Under the pieces are notes generated by a model, which saw only the letters and a program-made list of their open reading frames with translations, made no database searches and was not told the DNA's origin. From NCBI RefSeq assembly GCF_008831285.2, contig NC_045150.1, positions 5,098,001 to 5,162,000 on the forward strand: a DNA stretch of 64,000 bases, written 5' to 3'. Each line of letters starts with the position of its first letter. Positions within the stretch are counted from its first letter, which is position 1. Of the stretch, positions 1 through 11,460 are shown one piece after another. The position numbers were made by a program, and so were the translations under genes. Source of the stretch: Nymphaea colorata (Eukaryota; Streptophyta; Magnoliopsida; Nymphaeales; Nymphaeaceae).

Positions 1-1212
1 CATGAAAAAAATAAGAGTATCTTTACATGATCTTTGAAAAGGAGATTTTTTTCTTAAGAAATACTTTTAGATGGACGACAGCCATTGACAGCGCTCTCAA
101 ACATGGTACCCACGCCAAATTTGTCAATTAATCGATGTATTTTAGTTCAAGGCACCGTTTGGTTAACATTGTAATATATTGTTTTATAATTTGCCTCAAC
201 TTCTTGGATAAGTTCCTAACAAAACTATTCTCGCTACCAAACAACCTCCTTAATAAATAATGTCTAATCTTATTAGATTTCTCTTGCACACTTGTTATTC
301 CCGCTAACACCTTCTGACAGGAATTCATCGGCAAATTGATGTTTTCAGGAGTTTTGCCATCGCTAACTGACTGTAATAGAGGAAGCTGAACAGTATATAT
401 TTACAATCTTGTTACGGATTTTCCTTTTACGAGCCACCGCCTCTAAGTTGTCTCCTTATCTCGGTGGTTCTATTCTTTTTATTTATGCCGTATTTTTTAT
501 TCTCTGACTTAAGGCTCAATAAAGTCGGGCTCGGATTGGTATGAAGATTTTTTTAGTGATCCAAGCTTGGTTCACTTAGTTATCAAATCATGTTCGGCCG
601 TCAACTTTATACTCGTAAGGTATCCGATCAAAGTACCATTATTTGAAATCCTTAATAATATTTTAGTATCTCAAAAACTGTTAATGACGTGTTGACAGCT
701 TATAAGAGTGTTATTAGTGACATATGAACAGGTTTTAAGGGTGTTATCGGCCACATATGAAGAGTTTGTGAGAGAGTCGTAAAAAATGTTTGCTCCCTAA
801 CATTTTTCATTGAAAGGTTAAGAGTGAGAGGAAACTCTACACGCATGAGATCCCTTGCTTTGAGATTTGAGTAAACTTATATTACTCCTACTCCATTCAA
901 CTCCAGGATAGCACCTATCATCCTCAAACAAGATGGACCATAAAAGAACTAAGGATGCAAAAAAAAAATATCGATAATAAGAAGGTGTTTAACATTTAGC
1001 AAAATAATAGATCACAACTCAGCTTTACTCACTTTTAGAGGTTATAAACAAATAACTTCAATAGTGAATACTAGTTGTTACCCTTCACGAGCCAAGTAAC
1101 GAGCGGTCGTTTGTAAGAGATATTTCGTCATTTTGTTGATGGAACTTAAGTTAATGAATAGTCTGATCTTTGAGGTGAAGAGATTATCTACGAAAGCAGA
1201 TCTCCTCCTTAC
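1..1212. other. AT-rich stretch downstream of OSC exon 1
   Basis: This stretch lies 3' of the oxidosqualene cyclase first exon on the - strand, so it should be its first intron if the gene is complete. I searched the - strand for the second-exon motifs of the family and found none. No other coding, RNA or repeat signal is convincing here. Confidence 0.4.
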
Positions 1213-1413
1213 CTGCATCCTCATGATGAGATCGGAGCTGTGCTTCTTCTCAAACCGATGCTTGGTGAAATTTGCGCGCGCCTCCTCGATCGCCTTCCGG
1301 TCTTCCTCCGACCAGAAATCGGGTTCCAACTCCCACACCTCCCTCCCCACGTGATTGTTGGTCGTCCTCAGCCATGGATTCTCGCTTCCCTCCGCCACCT
1401 TCAGCCTCCACAT
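1213..1413 (-). CDS. oxidosqualene cyclase, first exon (partial gene)
   Basis: These 67 codons match the N-terminus of plant oxidosqualene cyclases (cycloartenol and beta-amyrin synthase family), which cyclise 2,3-oxidosqualene to sterol or triterpene skeletons at the ER membrane. Visible hallmarks are the start MWRLKVAEG, then PWLRTTNNHVGR, the VWE segment, ARANF and KKHSSDLIMRMQ. The exon ends at CAG followed by GTAAGG, a strong donor in phase 0, at the point after HSSDL.MR.Q where the family's first exon normally ends. The start is the conserved family methionine. No second exon is seen in the remaining 1.2 kb, so the rest lies outside the window or the exon is an isolated relic. Cycloartenol versus other product specificity cannot be told from this exon. 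The open frame and good splice site favour a real gene. Confidence 0.85.
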
Positions 1414-1424
1414 CCTCCTTCCAC

Positions 1425-1442
1425 AGAGAGAGAGAGAGAGAG
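1425..1442. repeat. (AG)n microsatellite in the OSC 5' leader
   Basis: A short AG repeat lies just upstream of the OSC start codon. It reads as CT on the coding strand. CT-rich leaders are common in plant genes, so it may be part of the untranslated leader. Confidence 0.7.
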
Positions 1443-1964
1443 ATATGAAGAAAGAAGGACCTGGGAGTACTTGGGAACTCTCCGCCCTGGACGGCTGGAC
1501 ATAGCTCGGTGGGAAGGGAATTTAAAAAGAAAAGTTTACAAAAGTGCTCCTAATAAAATGGGTATATCACAAGATCGTGTCCATGCATGGAAGTTTTTCC
1601 TCTGGCTGAATATTTGAAAGCTTGTTTCTGAACAACCCGTCATTTACTCACTTAGCTAGGTCCTGGGCAGGTGGTGCCTGGTGGAGTCACCTATCCGTGA
1701 GTCCGTGTGTCGGTACCTCCCTCCCCTATAAGTAATGTCCATTCACTTAATTTTTGCGGATATGTAGTTTTTACGGGGCCCTTTGATGCTCTCGAAATTT
1801 ATATTTATTATAGCAGTGAAATAAAATTTTAAAATTTTAAATTTTTTCCTTTTCATCAAATTTAGAATTTTTTTTACTGTTAAAAGTGAAAACGACAAAA
1901 TATTTTTGAAAAATTTTTTTCAGACGGATGAAAAAATTTTTCAAGAAATATCTTTTTGACCGTT
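1443..1964. other. OSC upstream region, no other gene
   Basis: This would hold the OSC promoter and leader if the gene is live. Near 1890-1950 an AT-rich near-palindrome (A-runs and T-runs around CAGACGGAT) could fold as a stem-loop. I see no clear TATA box that I would defend. Confidence 0.3.
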
Positions 1965-2115
1965 GGAGGAGGAAGAGAAAGAAGGAGGGAGGAGGAAGGG
2001 AAGGAAGGAGGAAGAGGAGGAAGGGAAGAAGAGAAGAGGGAAAAGGAAGAAGAAGGGAAAGAAGGAAGAGAAGGAAGAAGGGAGAAAGAAGGGGAAGAGG
2101 GCACAGAGAAGAGTG
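1965..2115. repeat. long purine-only (GGA/GAA) tract
   Basis: About 150 bp of almost pure purine on the + strand, made of GGA, GAA and GGAA repeats. All six-frame open reading frames across it (Lys/Glu/Arg-rich on one strand, Ser/Pro/Leu/Phe-rich on the other) are products of the low complexity. Such homopurine-homopyrimidine tracts can form triplex DNA and often lie near plant promoters. Confidence 0.8.
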
Positions 2116-4689
2116 GAAGAAGGGTGTGTGTGCCCCCTCCAAGTGTGTGCTAACCAATTTAATGGCTCTGCCATTGGTTGGAGCAAACACAGCTGGGTTT
2201 AGATTGAGACGTGTGCGCCGTTATGGGCACACAACATACATACACAGTAATTGTAGGATGACATTTTAGTAATTAAAAAACAAACATTTCCTTTATACTT
2301 CTTTACTTTTTTTTATTTTCACTTTTATCTTTTCAAAAAGTTTTTTTTTTTATGTGAACGGGGTCATTTCAATCTGGGTTGAGTTGGGAACGCCAAAATT
2401 GTCTCTATTCAACCAGCGGCGAAAACAGCCTCAGAGGAGAGTCAGTGTCAGCCTTACCAAACAGTCACGAATTACAAATTCTTGTTGTACTACGTATCTT
2501 AGAGGCTTATAATCGTTCTTGAGTCAATCATGGATCCGAGGTCCAAAGGCCTTTCTTAGATGCGTGGATACAAATAATTTTTTATACATTAGGAGAGTCC
2601 AAATTAGATGCTCCTTTTAATGGCCGTTTGATGGAAAGGAATTTTTACTGTAGAACACAAACATTTGTTTGTGTTTTTAAATTTGATGAAGAACCCACCA
2701 CACAATGTTAAAACATCTCTACACAATTGACCTGCTGAGGTCCTACTTTTAGGGGCCTCTTGATGCATTGGAAATATGGAGTTGGAAAGAAGTTTCCATA
2801 AACTTATTTGAGGCATTGAAGAAATGAAAACAAAATCTATAAACTTATTTCAGGTATTGAAGAAATGAAAACAAAATCTAGATTTTCAAAACCTCTTTGT
2901 ATTTGATGTACTTGTGTTTATGTTTTGGGAAATAAATTTCTCAGTTTGATAAAAATGAAAAAAGAAAAAACAAAATAGATGGATTAAGCATTGTTTGAGG
3001 ATCCAACGTTAACTTTTTTTATCCCGAAATTTTTTTTTCCTCCCCTTGAGATGAAAATAATTTTTCAAAAAAAAAAAAAAAACTTTCTGAAAACCAATCC
3101 AACGTTCACTTTTTTCATCCAAGTTTGATGAGCAAGAAAATTTTTTAAAAATTTGAATTTTATTTACATGGTTATAGGAAATATCCTGCCCATCAAACAA
3201 GCCGTTTATCTACATATAATTTTCTCCCATTGAAGATGAAGTCCATGCATTTCAGGTGGCAACTTTCTCTCTTCTAGTCTACTTCCTGCAAATCATCAGT
3301 CCATCTTTCTCTCTCTCTCTCTCTCTCTCCCCTGCATGGGCCTCCTTTCACTGCGGTGGGGCTCGTCAGCAAGCAACACAACTTGATGTACATAACTATT
3401 TAATTAAAATCCATCGATTTTTTTTCAGGCTTTTTGTCATGTAGCCATCCAATGGGCTATGAGAGTTAGCCAACTTGATAAGGTACACTTTAATCATAGA
3501 AATTTTGGCTGGTGGGAGAACTAGTTGAATAACTTTAATGTTTTAAGGGGCACCTATAATATAAACAATTAAATATATGAAATTGTTAACATAAAAATAG
3601 CAAAATTTGTGAGGCTGGTGTGGGCAATTGTCGAAAAGAGCTCTTTTCAACTTTTTGAGAGTGTGCGATAGCAGAAAAGCTTTTCATGCATCATGGAACT
3701 ATCCTTCTCCATTGCTATCCCAGCAGTATTTTGCGCGTGTGGCGTTTCCTTTGAAGGTTTTGGTTTATGTTGCTTTTGATGGCACATTTGGATGATGCAG
3801 AACAACCATTGTGAAGGCTTTTTGGTGCCATGATCTTATATTTAATTTTATTAGTTATTATCGCTTTCACCATCTGATTGGTTGCATGTTTTACATTTAT
3901 TGCGCTTAGATGTGTTTTGTTGTAATGAATTCTCTCTCTCTCTCTTGTTTCAATTGTGAAGTAGAAGGGGACACTAATCAATTAGGCTTGTAGAGAAAAC
4001 ATTTCCTAATGTTCTTTTGTTTTTTGTGGTTTGTGATCAGTATTGTTATGCATTGTCTGGTTTGTCACTTGTTCGGTCCATTGTTACAAAAAACGTGTAC
4101 AAATATTATACTACGAGGAAGAAGACGGCTATAATACGACAAAGTTGTATATCTTCAGAATAAAACGGAAAAAATTTAAACATTTAATAAATATTAAAAA
4201 TTATAAAAAAATAAAAACTAATAAAAAACGACAAAAAAACAGCAAAAAATGAGAAAAACGTATGATACAGGTATTATATAGGCATTATATGCATTTTTTG
4301 TTTTTTTGTTGTTTTTTTTTTAAAGTATTTTTTCACATAAAAGTTGAGACCCTGGCCGACATTTTATTAACTAAAAGTAGAAAGTATCCAAAGAAAAAAT
4401 CCTAGTCTATTGAATAGGACCCGGCATGGCGCCGACTTAGCCCAATTATCTTTCGATGATGGAACTAAAACTGGGCCCAGTAATGAACGTGCGTCCGATA
4501 GGCTCTGCCGGTACCCAGCCTGGCCCAACTATTATTTTTATTATTTTTATAAAACCCACCTGAAAACCATGCAGAAGTGCCCAAAAGCGAAAGTTGTTCT
4601 CCTTTTTATAATATAATTTGCTCACCCACTCCCTAAAACAACTGTCCCTCTTTTGAATTTTTGATAATCGTTTCTAAATTAATGAGAAA
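2116..4689. other. intergenic DNA with microsatellite and MITE-like scraps
   Basis: No gene is recognised. A CT microsatellite lies at 3308-3330. At 3505-3635 there is a decayed copy of the CAGNGGCGGAGCC-type MITE interior, recognisable by the phrase GGTGTGGGCAATTG. AT-rich low-complexity sequence follows at 4130-4330. Confidence 0.4.
3308..3330. repeat. (CT)n microsatellite
   Basis: Simple CT dinucleotide run seen directly in the sequence, in non-coding DNA. Confidence 0.85.
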
Positions 4690-5810
4690 TTTAATGCTCT
4701 TCGATGCATTATTTGTTACTTTGGTGTGTGTTTGAAGGCACAAGCCTTATCTGAAAAAGTTGTTTACCAGATAGTAATTATCATTTATTAACTTTTTATT
4801 GCAATTCCATCAGGCCCAGTAAACTGGCCCGAGGCTGGCTGAGTCCGAGTCTTTTGAGAGTCCCCTCAAGTACAAGTCGCGTATCGGGTTTGATGTCCAC
4901 CTTTGATATTAAAGAGAATCGATGAACATTTCTTCTCCCCCATCTGTAATTGCTTCTTGGGATTGCAGGATCTTCTCATTCCTCACCAACCTTTTTTCTT
5001 AGAAAACTTTAGTTCTTTTTTTATGACGCAGCGGGCATGGGAATTCTATTGGACTTTTTATCTCTCTTCAGTTTCCTCCACTATTTTGGTTTGGTGGTTA
5101 CATGTACCATCATTGTTTAAATGAGCAAAGTCAGCATGAAAATGAATTTTTTAATAAAAAAAACTTATATTTTCTTTCACTACTATAAAGACGGCACGTG
5201 ATAAGAGAGGAAAAGTCGCTGGATCAGATTTTAATTTTGCCATTCCTTGCATCAACTTTCTGTTTGAAGCATTTCGTATTGAGCATAAATGATGTTACAT
5301 GTTAAGCCGTTTATATAGGACCGTGTATTAAGAGCTAGAAATGACATAGCTGCAGGGGCGAAACTAAGGATTTTTTATGAAGACTGGCCGAATTGTATTA
5401 TCAAAATTTTGACGATATCAGTTTTTAAAATTTTTATATAAGATAAATAAAATTTTTTGAAGTTTACATGTAAAAAAAAAAAAAAAAACCTTATGGGCAA
5501 CTAAGGGCCCTGCCTACCCCCTAGCTCCACTATGTCGGAGTGAAGAGCAAAAGTAAAACAAAAATGTGAAGAACCTCTACGATTGCTTAGAGACAAAATA
5601 TGTTTATTTTTAATAAATAACTTACGTTGAGAGAAGAATAGCTGTAGCAGAATCAGAAATTTCTAGCTACGGGCAATTTCTTTGAAAATAATAAATAGCT
5701 GAGGGTCCTAATATGAAAATAAGCAAAATGAGGCTATGGGACACAAATATGTAAGTAGTTTGTATGGATTCATTTAGCCAGACAGCTGCCTACACAAGCC
5801 CACCGGTATC
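4690..5810. repeat. dispersed repeat block, copy A
   Basis: This block is colinear, though diverged, with 21080-23440. Shared landmarks in order are GCATTATTTGTTACTT, ATTGCAATTCCATC followed by GGCCCA, CCTTTTTTCTTAGAAAACTT, the GGGCATGGG to TGGACTTTTT stretch, and a final segment around AATAAATAGCTGAGGG ending in CACACAAGCC. Copy B carries about 1.3 kb of extra DNA in the middle. It encodes no recognisable protein, so its nature (transposon or segmental duplication) is open. Confidence 0.65.
5353..5533. mobile_element. decayed hAT-type MITE (CAGGGGCG family)
   Basis: It begins CAGGGGCGAAACTAAGG and ends with the inverted partner CCCCTAGCTCCACTA, with an AT-rich middle. This matches the family whose better copies lie at 29279-29442 and 61099-61270. 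No clear target-site duplication remains. Confidence 0.5.
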
Positions 5811-7178
5811 TATAAGAGATACAACTCTGTGAAACGAATTAACTAAGAAGATAAACATGGCTGACTTGCTGCAGGTCTGATACGGCCATGGCCGCACTCC
5901 GCAGCAACATGCTAACGTGTGGCTGGAGGGGCGGAGCTAGGGTAAGGCTTGCATGGGTCCTGACTTCACCTTAAAAAAAAAATTAAAAAAAAAAATTAAA
6001 AATTATATGTAAATTTAAAAAATTTAACTTGTTCAATATAAAAATTTTGAAAAATGATATTTCAACTCTAAACAAAATTTTAAAACTGCATTGAACAAGT
6101 TGGCTCCCACTGCGATGCAGTGACAGATTCTTCCACGAGAAAAGAAATGGAAAAGGAGAGATAATACATATATGCCTCCTGTGGGAGGCGTCTTGGCCAA
6201 TTGACCATGCTCTAAAGACAAACCATTTCATTTTCCTTCTTCTTTGCATTATTCATCTCATCGCATCAAATCCTGCGGCCCCCGGTCGAATTATTAACTC
6301 TCTTTTTCAGCAGTTCCCCATTATCTTACGTTGAAATTCAAAGCTTCATACGATGAGATTGAGCTGTAATTAAGAGGGTATATGAACGAGAGTGTGCCAA
6401 ATGGAGAATCTTTCTCTCTCTAGGTAGGAGAGCCAAACTTTGTGCACGGTCAAATAAAGTGGAGAAAATATGGTTTTGGAAAGAAAAAAAGATGTGAGCA
6501 GAGAAAGGCGTTAGCTTTGATGGAAATTATACTTCAAAAGTCTTAAGTTCAATTAAAGCTTTAATTTTGACATTATAGAGCAATAGCGAGAAAAATATTG
6601 TATTTTATAGATTTTTTTTTGAAAAATTCAAAAACATATTTACCTTTCATTGGCATAACAAATGGATACATTTATGTTGTGGCAATTTTTTTCCTTTGCT
6701 CTCTCAAACATGACAAGCTTACTTTGGTGAGAGAAGGGCAAAAAAGTGGTTCTCCTCCTTTTGCCTATAACCTACAATAATAGAATGTTCTTTTATGTTA
6801 TGTTCCTCACATGGGGAAGAACATTTGTGTGGGTGTAAAAGCCAGAACCATAATAGACCTTGTCCCATTAGATCTATGGGTCGAGTTTCTTTTTTTAATT
6901 GGAGCATTTTCATCTTATAATTTAAGAAAATTAAGAAAGATTTATTGTTTTCTTAATTATATTGATTGAGAAAATTATTAAACTAATATTTACTTTCATT
7001 TATTATCATAGTTGAGAAACTATGTCCAGACTTCTTTTTTTAATTTATCCCCTCTCTATCATTATATTGATAGGGAGATTATTAAGCTAACATTTTTAGC
7101 ATGACATGGTACATGGCCAGACAATATTAGATTTGCAGTGATTTTAACTACCATATTTAATAGTTATATTATTTCAGT
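5811..7178. other. intergenic DNA, no gene
   Basis: Around 5930-6130 a further decayed MITE copy begins GGGGCGGAGCTAGGG and continues into A-rich sequence. I see no coding sequence or RNA gene. Confidence 0.35.
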
Positions 7179-7186
7179 ATATATAT

Positions 7187-7219
<33 letters not shown>
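7179..7219. repeat. (AT)n microsatellite
   Basis: Simple AT dinucleotide run, slightly interrupted (one GAT), seen directly. Confidence 0.85.
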
Positions 7220-7220
<1 letters not shown>

Positions 7221-7237
7221 CTTTGTACATAAGGATC

Positions 7238-7690
7238 TCAATGAATTAAGTTCGGATCGGATATACCCTTAATTATATCAATTTTTTTTATATTCACACA
7301 TTTGGATTCGAATACGAATAAAAGAAAATCATATCCGAATATGAATCTGAAATCTGATTACAATCCAAATTCGATTTTACAATCTCAATCTGATTTTTAT
7401 ATTCATATCTGAATCCGAATCCAAATTTTGAACCAGATTTTATCAATTTTTAAAATGTAATAGAATTAGATACATGACATTTATATGTAATGGAATTAGA
7501 TGCATGATATTTATTTAAAAATGAATCCGCTTCAAATCCTAGTCGAATCAGATATTTATGTATATGTGAATCAAAATCCAATGAAAATTTGTTATTAAAT
7601 CCAATCTCGATACGATTTCTTAATTAGATATCAATTTTTTTATATCCCATTTTCTGGAATCGGTTAGGTCAGGTATCATTCATATAAGAC
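7238..7690. repeat. dispersed GGATTCGAAT-rich repeat, copy 1
   Basis: This stretch is built from degenerate short words such as GAATCCGAAT, GAATCTGA and GGATAT. It is similar in order to 21895-22320, including the shared opening CGGATATACCCTTAA and the ATTTTTAAAATGTAA stretch. It looks like a non-autonomous element or degenerate satellite; no ends or duplication could be fixed. Confidence 0.55.
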
Positions 7691-8621
7691 AGATTGACAA
7701 CCTACCTGCACAACCCATCTTTAATGTACTTGTGCATATACACCTCCGACCGATCGCATGCGTCTGCTACCAATGCCCCTTTACAAGTGCAATTAATGTA
7801 CACAAGTATCGAGCTATGCACTGCTGTCCATCATTTACGTGTTTGTGCCGGCCATGTGCTGCGCTGGCTTGCTCTGCTCAGATGAGCCAGCCAGTTGGGA
7901 CTGGTACTTATTATTAAGGTCAGACTTTTACCCGCAATCGTCTTGATTCACGGCCACCCAATATATCAGTCAATTCACGGCCACCCGTTGTCCGGTGTGT
8001 TTATTCAACGAAGCTTGTAACGTGACAGGCACAGGCAGAAAACTTGAATAGAGAAAGACACAAACCTATATGAAATTGAAATTAGCTGGCCACTTACGTG
8101 ACAGAATATTTTTGTCACCAAAAACAATAGCAAAAAGTGCATTTACAACGGTCGATTGCTTAGTCACAGTCACAGCTTTTGAAAACGAAATGCACTTTTT
8201 TGAATAGTTTTGAATGACACAAAATAACAATAACTTCTTGGCCACAAAGGTAGCTGGTTGATTCAATTTTCTTATATATATACACTGGTTTATTCAAATT
8301 TTTTAGATATAATTTATATAAAGTTTATGTGTACATTCTACTTGAGGCATCGACTATCTAACTATGTCACAGTGGTATGTTTATGTGTACATTAGTTGAG
8401 GCATAGACTATCTAACTATGTCACAGCTGCTCCCACGTACCAGTATCAATACAGATATGGCGGTAGGACAGTGGTAAGCTTGGATCAGTTTCGGGTCGGA
8501 ACTGATCCAAACCTTTTCTTTTCGCTTTTTTCTTACATTTTAACTATATTTTTGTACTTTATTTCTGTTTTTTGAGATTATATGTAGAAATTATTAAAAA
8601 ATGTTTTAATAATATGTTGTC

Positions 8622-8673
<52 letters not shown>

Positions 8674-9939
8674 CCCTATCAAGATTATCTAAAATTGTCA
8701 TACCTATATACGTGACCCAAGTTGAAAATCCTTTTGCTACTTCATATAGGGCAATTAGAAATTTATGGATATTCACTTGCAAAAGATGAAAACTGCACAC
8801 TTCATAGCCTTTTTCAGTTTGTCTGCATTGGTAAGTACAAAGTATATGCTCTGCTTTCTACTAAGACTGGGTTACACTTCGCAGATTTTAGATCATAAAA
8901 GAAAAAGATCAATAAAAACGTATTCATCTTTTCAAGCAGAAGCAAAGAAGTGATGAAACAACGAAACATCTTGAAGAGGAAATCAAGCTATAAAAGCTCA
9001 GAAGCCACATCACACAGAATCTTCAAAAAAGGTGCGGCACCTACATCGACACGACATAGAGTACGGGCCTGGGTGCAACTCCAACTCGCAGCCCAACTGC
9101 GCCTTATGTTTTCCTGTTTTTAAAAAAATCTTCTTTTTTACTTCTCTGTCTCACTTTCTTTATTTATTTAGTGATAAAAGTTAAAAAGACAAATAAAGCT
9201 AAGGAACAACCATATAATTACATATATATACCATGCATACATATATTTATATTTATTTTATATATGTATATACCATCATCACACTCTTGCACCTAATTTT
9301 TTCAGCACCCATCTTGCATCCATGTGACAAAGCTCAGAAGGTATTATCCCCCTTTTATGCTTCATAATCAACTTACTAGAAAAGGAACTAAGAGAATAGC
9401 ATCCTAAAATTAATCTAGTTAAGTTGGCTGCGTACAGGATTTGAGATGCTGATCATACAGGAAATGTCGATATTAACTTACAAAAGATAATGTGTTTTTT
9501 GTTATCTTTTTGAAGAATTGGAAAGATAAACATGATGTGTACACAAAATTATGCATATAATGATTAATGGACTAGAATTCTAAAAATGAGGTATGATCTA
9601 AGATACAGGTAGGGAAAGTATCAGCATTTACAGAAAACTGCATACATATAATCATAGGTTCATATATTTGTTAAACGAAAATGTAATGAGTAGGATAACG
9701 AAGGTTTGTAGATGCATTAGCATTCAAACTCTACTAACTAGTGAATATTTTACAAAACATATACCAATGGCTGGGGCCAAATATAGAATGTGCGTTCAGT
9801 TTCAAATGTGGGCTTTCAGGATTATCGGATCCTACGAATGCATTTTTGTTTAAATGATGTGTAGAAGAATGTGTCTCTTAAAAAATGAATGAAATGTGTG
9901 ACACTGATTAACTGTTTTTAAATGATCACGCGATAGAAC
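7691..9939. other. intergenic DNA, no gene
   Basis: Only short ORFs without family resemblance are present. A local direct repeat (GTTTATGTGTACATT followed by TTGAGGCAT) occurs twice near 8325-8425. The (TA)n run at 8629-8670 interrupts the stretch. Confidence 0.35.
8629..8670. repeat. (TA)n microsatellite
   Basis: About 20 TA dinucleotides in a row, seen directly. Confidence 0.9.
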
Positions 9940-10151
9940 ATGCATACTACAATTATAATTGCTTTGGACAGCTTATTTGGGGTATCGAGTCGATTACATC
10001 CTTTACCCTGATTGTGTATTAGTGAGCATGCGCGCATGATACCATAGTAATTATATATATATTTTTGTGTATTGGACTCTAGATGGGTTAGAGATTTATC
10101 TGGCTTGTCTTTATATTGTGAGCATATTAATATCTAATATAGAGGATTGAC
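9940..10151 (+). repeat. tandem array, left part of the split unit
   Basis: This is half of an array unit, recognisable by ACTACAATTATAA, GGACAGCTTAT, TATCGAGTCGA, TGTATTAGTGAGCAT and AATATCTAATATAGAGG. It stops at ATTGAC, exactly where the retrotransposon composite begins. The remainder of the same unit resumes at about 17993. The array therefore predates the insertion. Confidence 0.85.
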
Positions 10152-10758
10152 TGATACGGCCCATCATTCGGCGACCAGGACGAGGGCCGCGGCCGGCACC
10201 GAGTGGGCGAAAGGCCACGCACAGCCGACGGCCAAGGTGGCCCACACGCCAGGAGGAGGGGGTGATAACCCCGGTTCTGAGCAGAGGGAGGTTACAGGCG
10301 GCGGCAGAGGGCTTGACATCTTTGAGGAGCAGCCGCGGGAGGCTAGTCCCGCGGGCCGGCAGAGGACGCGCCACACAGGGCAGGACGCTTCGGGAGGCTT
10401 AGCCTCCATCGCCCGGGCAGGGGCGAGGGCAGAGGAGGCCGAGGACGACGAGAGCGCCGAGCATTACCCGGCCGAGCAGTGGCCAGAGGCAGACGAGGCA
10501 GGCGACAGCATCGCTGGCTGTCGCCCAGTTGACCCACAGCCACCGCCGAGCGATACTAGAGCGCCCGGCGGACTGGCCGACGGGCCTGCGGGCGACGCAC
10601 CAGGCAGCGGCCACAGGCGGACGAGAGGGCGCGGCAGCGCCCGGCCGTGGGCGCTCGACGGCGGCAGCGGCAGCGCCCGGTCGAGAAGGCTGGGCCGCGA
10701 CAGGCAGACAGGCGGCCAGAGAGAGCTCAGCGGGACACGCCCACCTTGTGACGCCTGA
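10152..10758 (+). pseudogene. Ty3/gypsy pol C-terminal tail fragment
   Basis: This + strand frame encodes about 200 residues rich in Ala, Gly, Arg and Pro. It aligns with the C-terminal end of the - strand pol frame at 13062-13644. Shared blocks include EQPREASPA, RQRT, GLASIARAGAR, EQWPEAD, PVDPQPP and the terminal GTRPPCDA followed by stop. The rest of pol and gag are missing because the fragment begins at the array junction. The last codons overlap the first 12 bases of the LTR as drawn here. Confidence 0.7.
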
Positions 10759-11446
10759 CACCATGCTATAGGCGAGACACTGTATAGGGGGGACACCTTG
10801 GGAATAACCGGACACGGATCCGGAGTTGTGAGGCGGGTCGGCCCGTCATTTTGTAGACCCGGATCCATACGTAGTCTTATGGATCTGGGCACGGACTTTT
10901 TGGGGGATCTGGACTGGGGTCCGGACCCGCTTTTATTCTTCGTCTTCCTCCTTTATAAAGGGGATGAAGCCATGGATGTTTCTTATGTTTTGAGAGAGAG
11001 AATCCCAAGAGGGCAGATTCCTGGAAGAGCATTCCCAGAAGGTCGCCGGACGCCATTCCCGGCGACAGCCCCCTTGGATTCCATCTCATTTCATCAATGA
11101 GTATGATGTTATCTTCTTCCTCCATTTCTCCCTGTTCTTCTCCATTTCCAGCAGCCATGGCCGTCGAGCTGGTGATCTCCATCGTCTGACGCCCATTCCA
11201 GCGAAGGAGACTCCACCCGGAAGCACCCACACACATCCCGTCGATCCATTCCATCCATCCGACGCCAAATCCATCGCTCGATCATCCGAAAGCCTCCCAG
11301 CCGATTCCATTCCTCACTGCGTTTTCCCCTTCACCGTGGACAGGTTACTGTTACATTGGAGAACTCCTCCCCTGTGCGAGATCTTGGCGATCAGCGACCA
11401 CGAACGGCTGCCTACGGCATGCCTCTCGGCTGTGGGTCGCAACAAG
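10747..11446 (+). mobile_element. LTR of the + strand retrotransposon fragment
   Basis: It starts at TGTGACGCC and ends at about GCAACA just before the primer-binding site, roughly 700 bp. It is the inverted partner of 12277-13073. Near-identical stretches include GGAATAACCGGACACGGATCC and GACTTTTTGGGGGATC. A TATA-like box (TATAAA) lies at 10954-10959. An alternative LTR start just after the purine run AGGGGGGACA at about 10788 is possible, because that run resembles a polypurine tract. Confidence 0.75.
10954..10959 (+). promoter_or_regulatory. TATA box in the + strand LTR
   Basis: TATAAA lies at the position equivalent to TATATAA in the inverted LTR (about 12734-12742). It probably served the element's U3 promoter. 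Confidence 0.5.
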
Positions 11447-11447
11447 T

Positions 11448-11460
11448 TGGTATCAGAGCC
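11448..11460 (+). other. primer-binding site (initiator tRNA-Met type)
   Basis: TGGTATCAGAGCC directly follows the LTR. This is the classic plant Ty3/gypsy minus-strand primer site, complementary to the 3' end of initiator tRNA-Met. It fixes the LTR end and shows that this LTR is followed by a leader, as a 5' LTR is, although it is also preceded by pol. Confidence 0.9.

Noticed and set aside
1837-2269. Overlapping ORFs rich in Lys/Glu/Arg or Ser/Pro/Phe
   Set aside because: Translation of a purine-only tract gives open frames by chance on every frame.
10399-10892. Long - strand ORFs opposite the pol tail
   Set aside because: They are GC-rich antisense shadows of the + strand pol tail, which has a homologue in the other copy.
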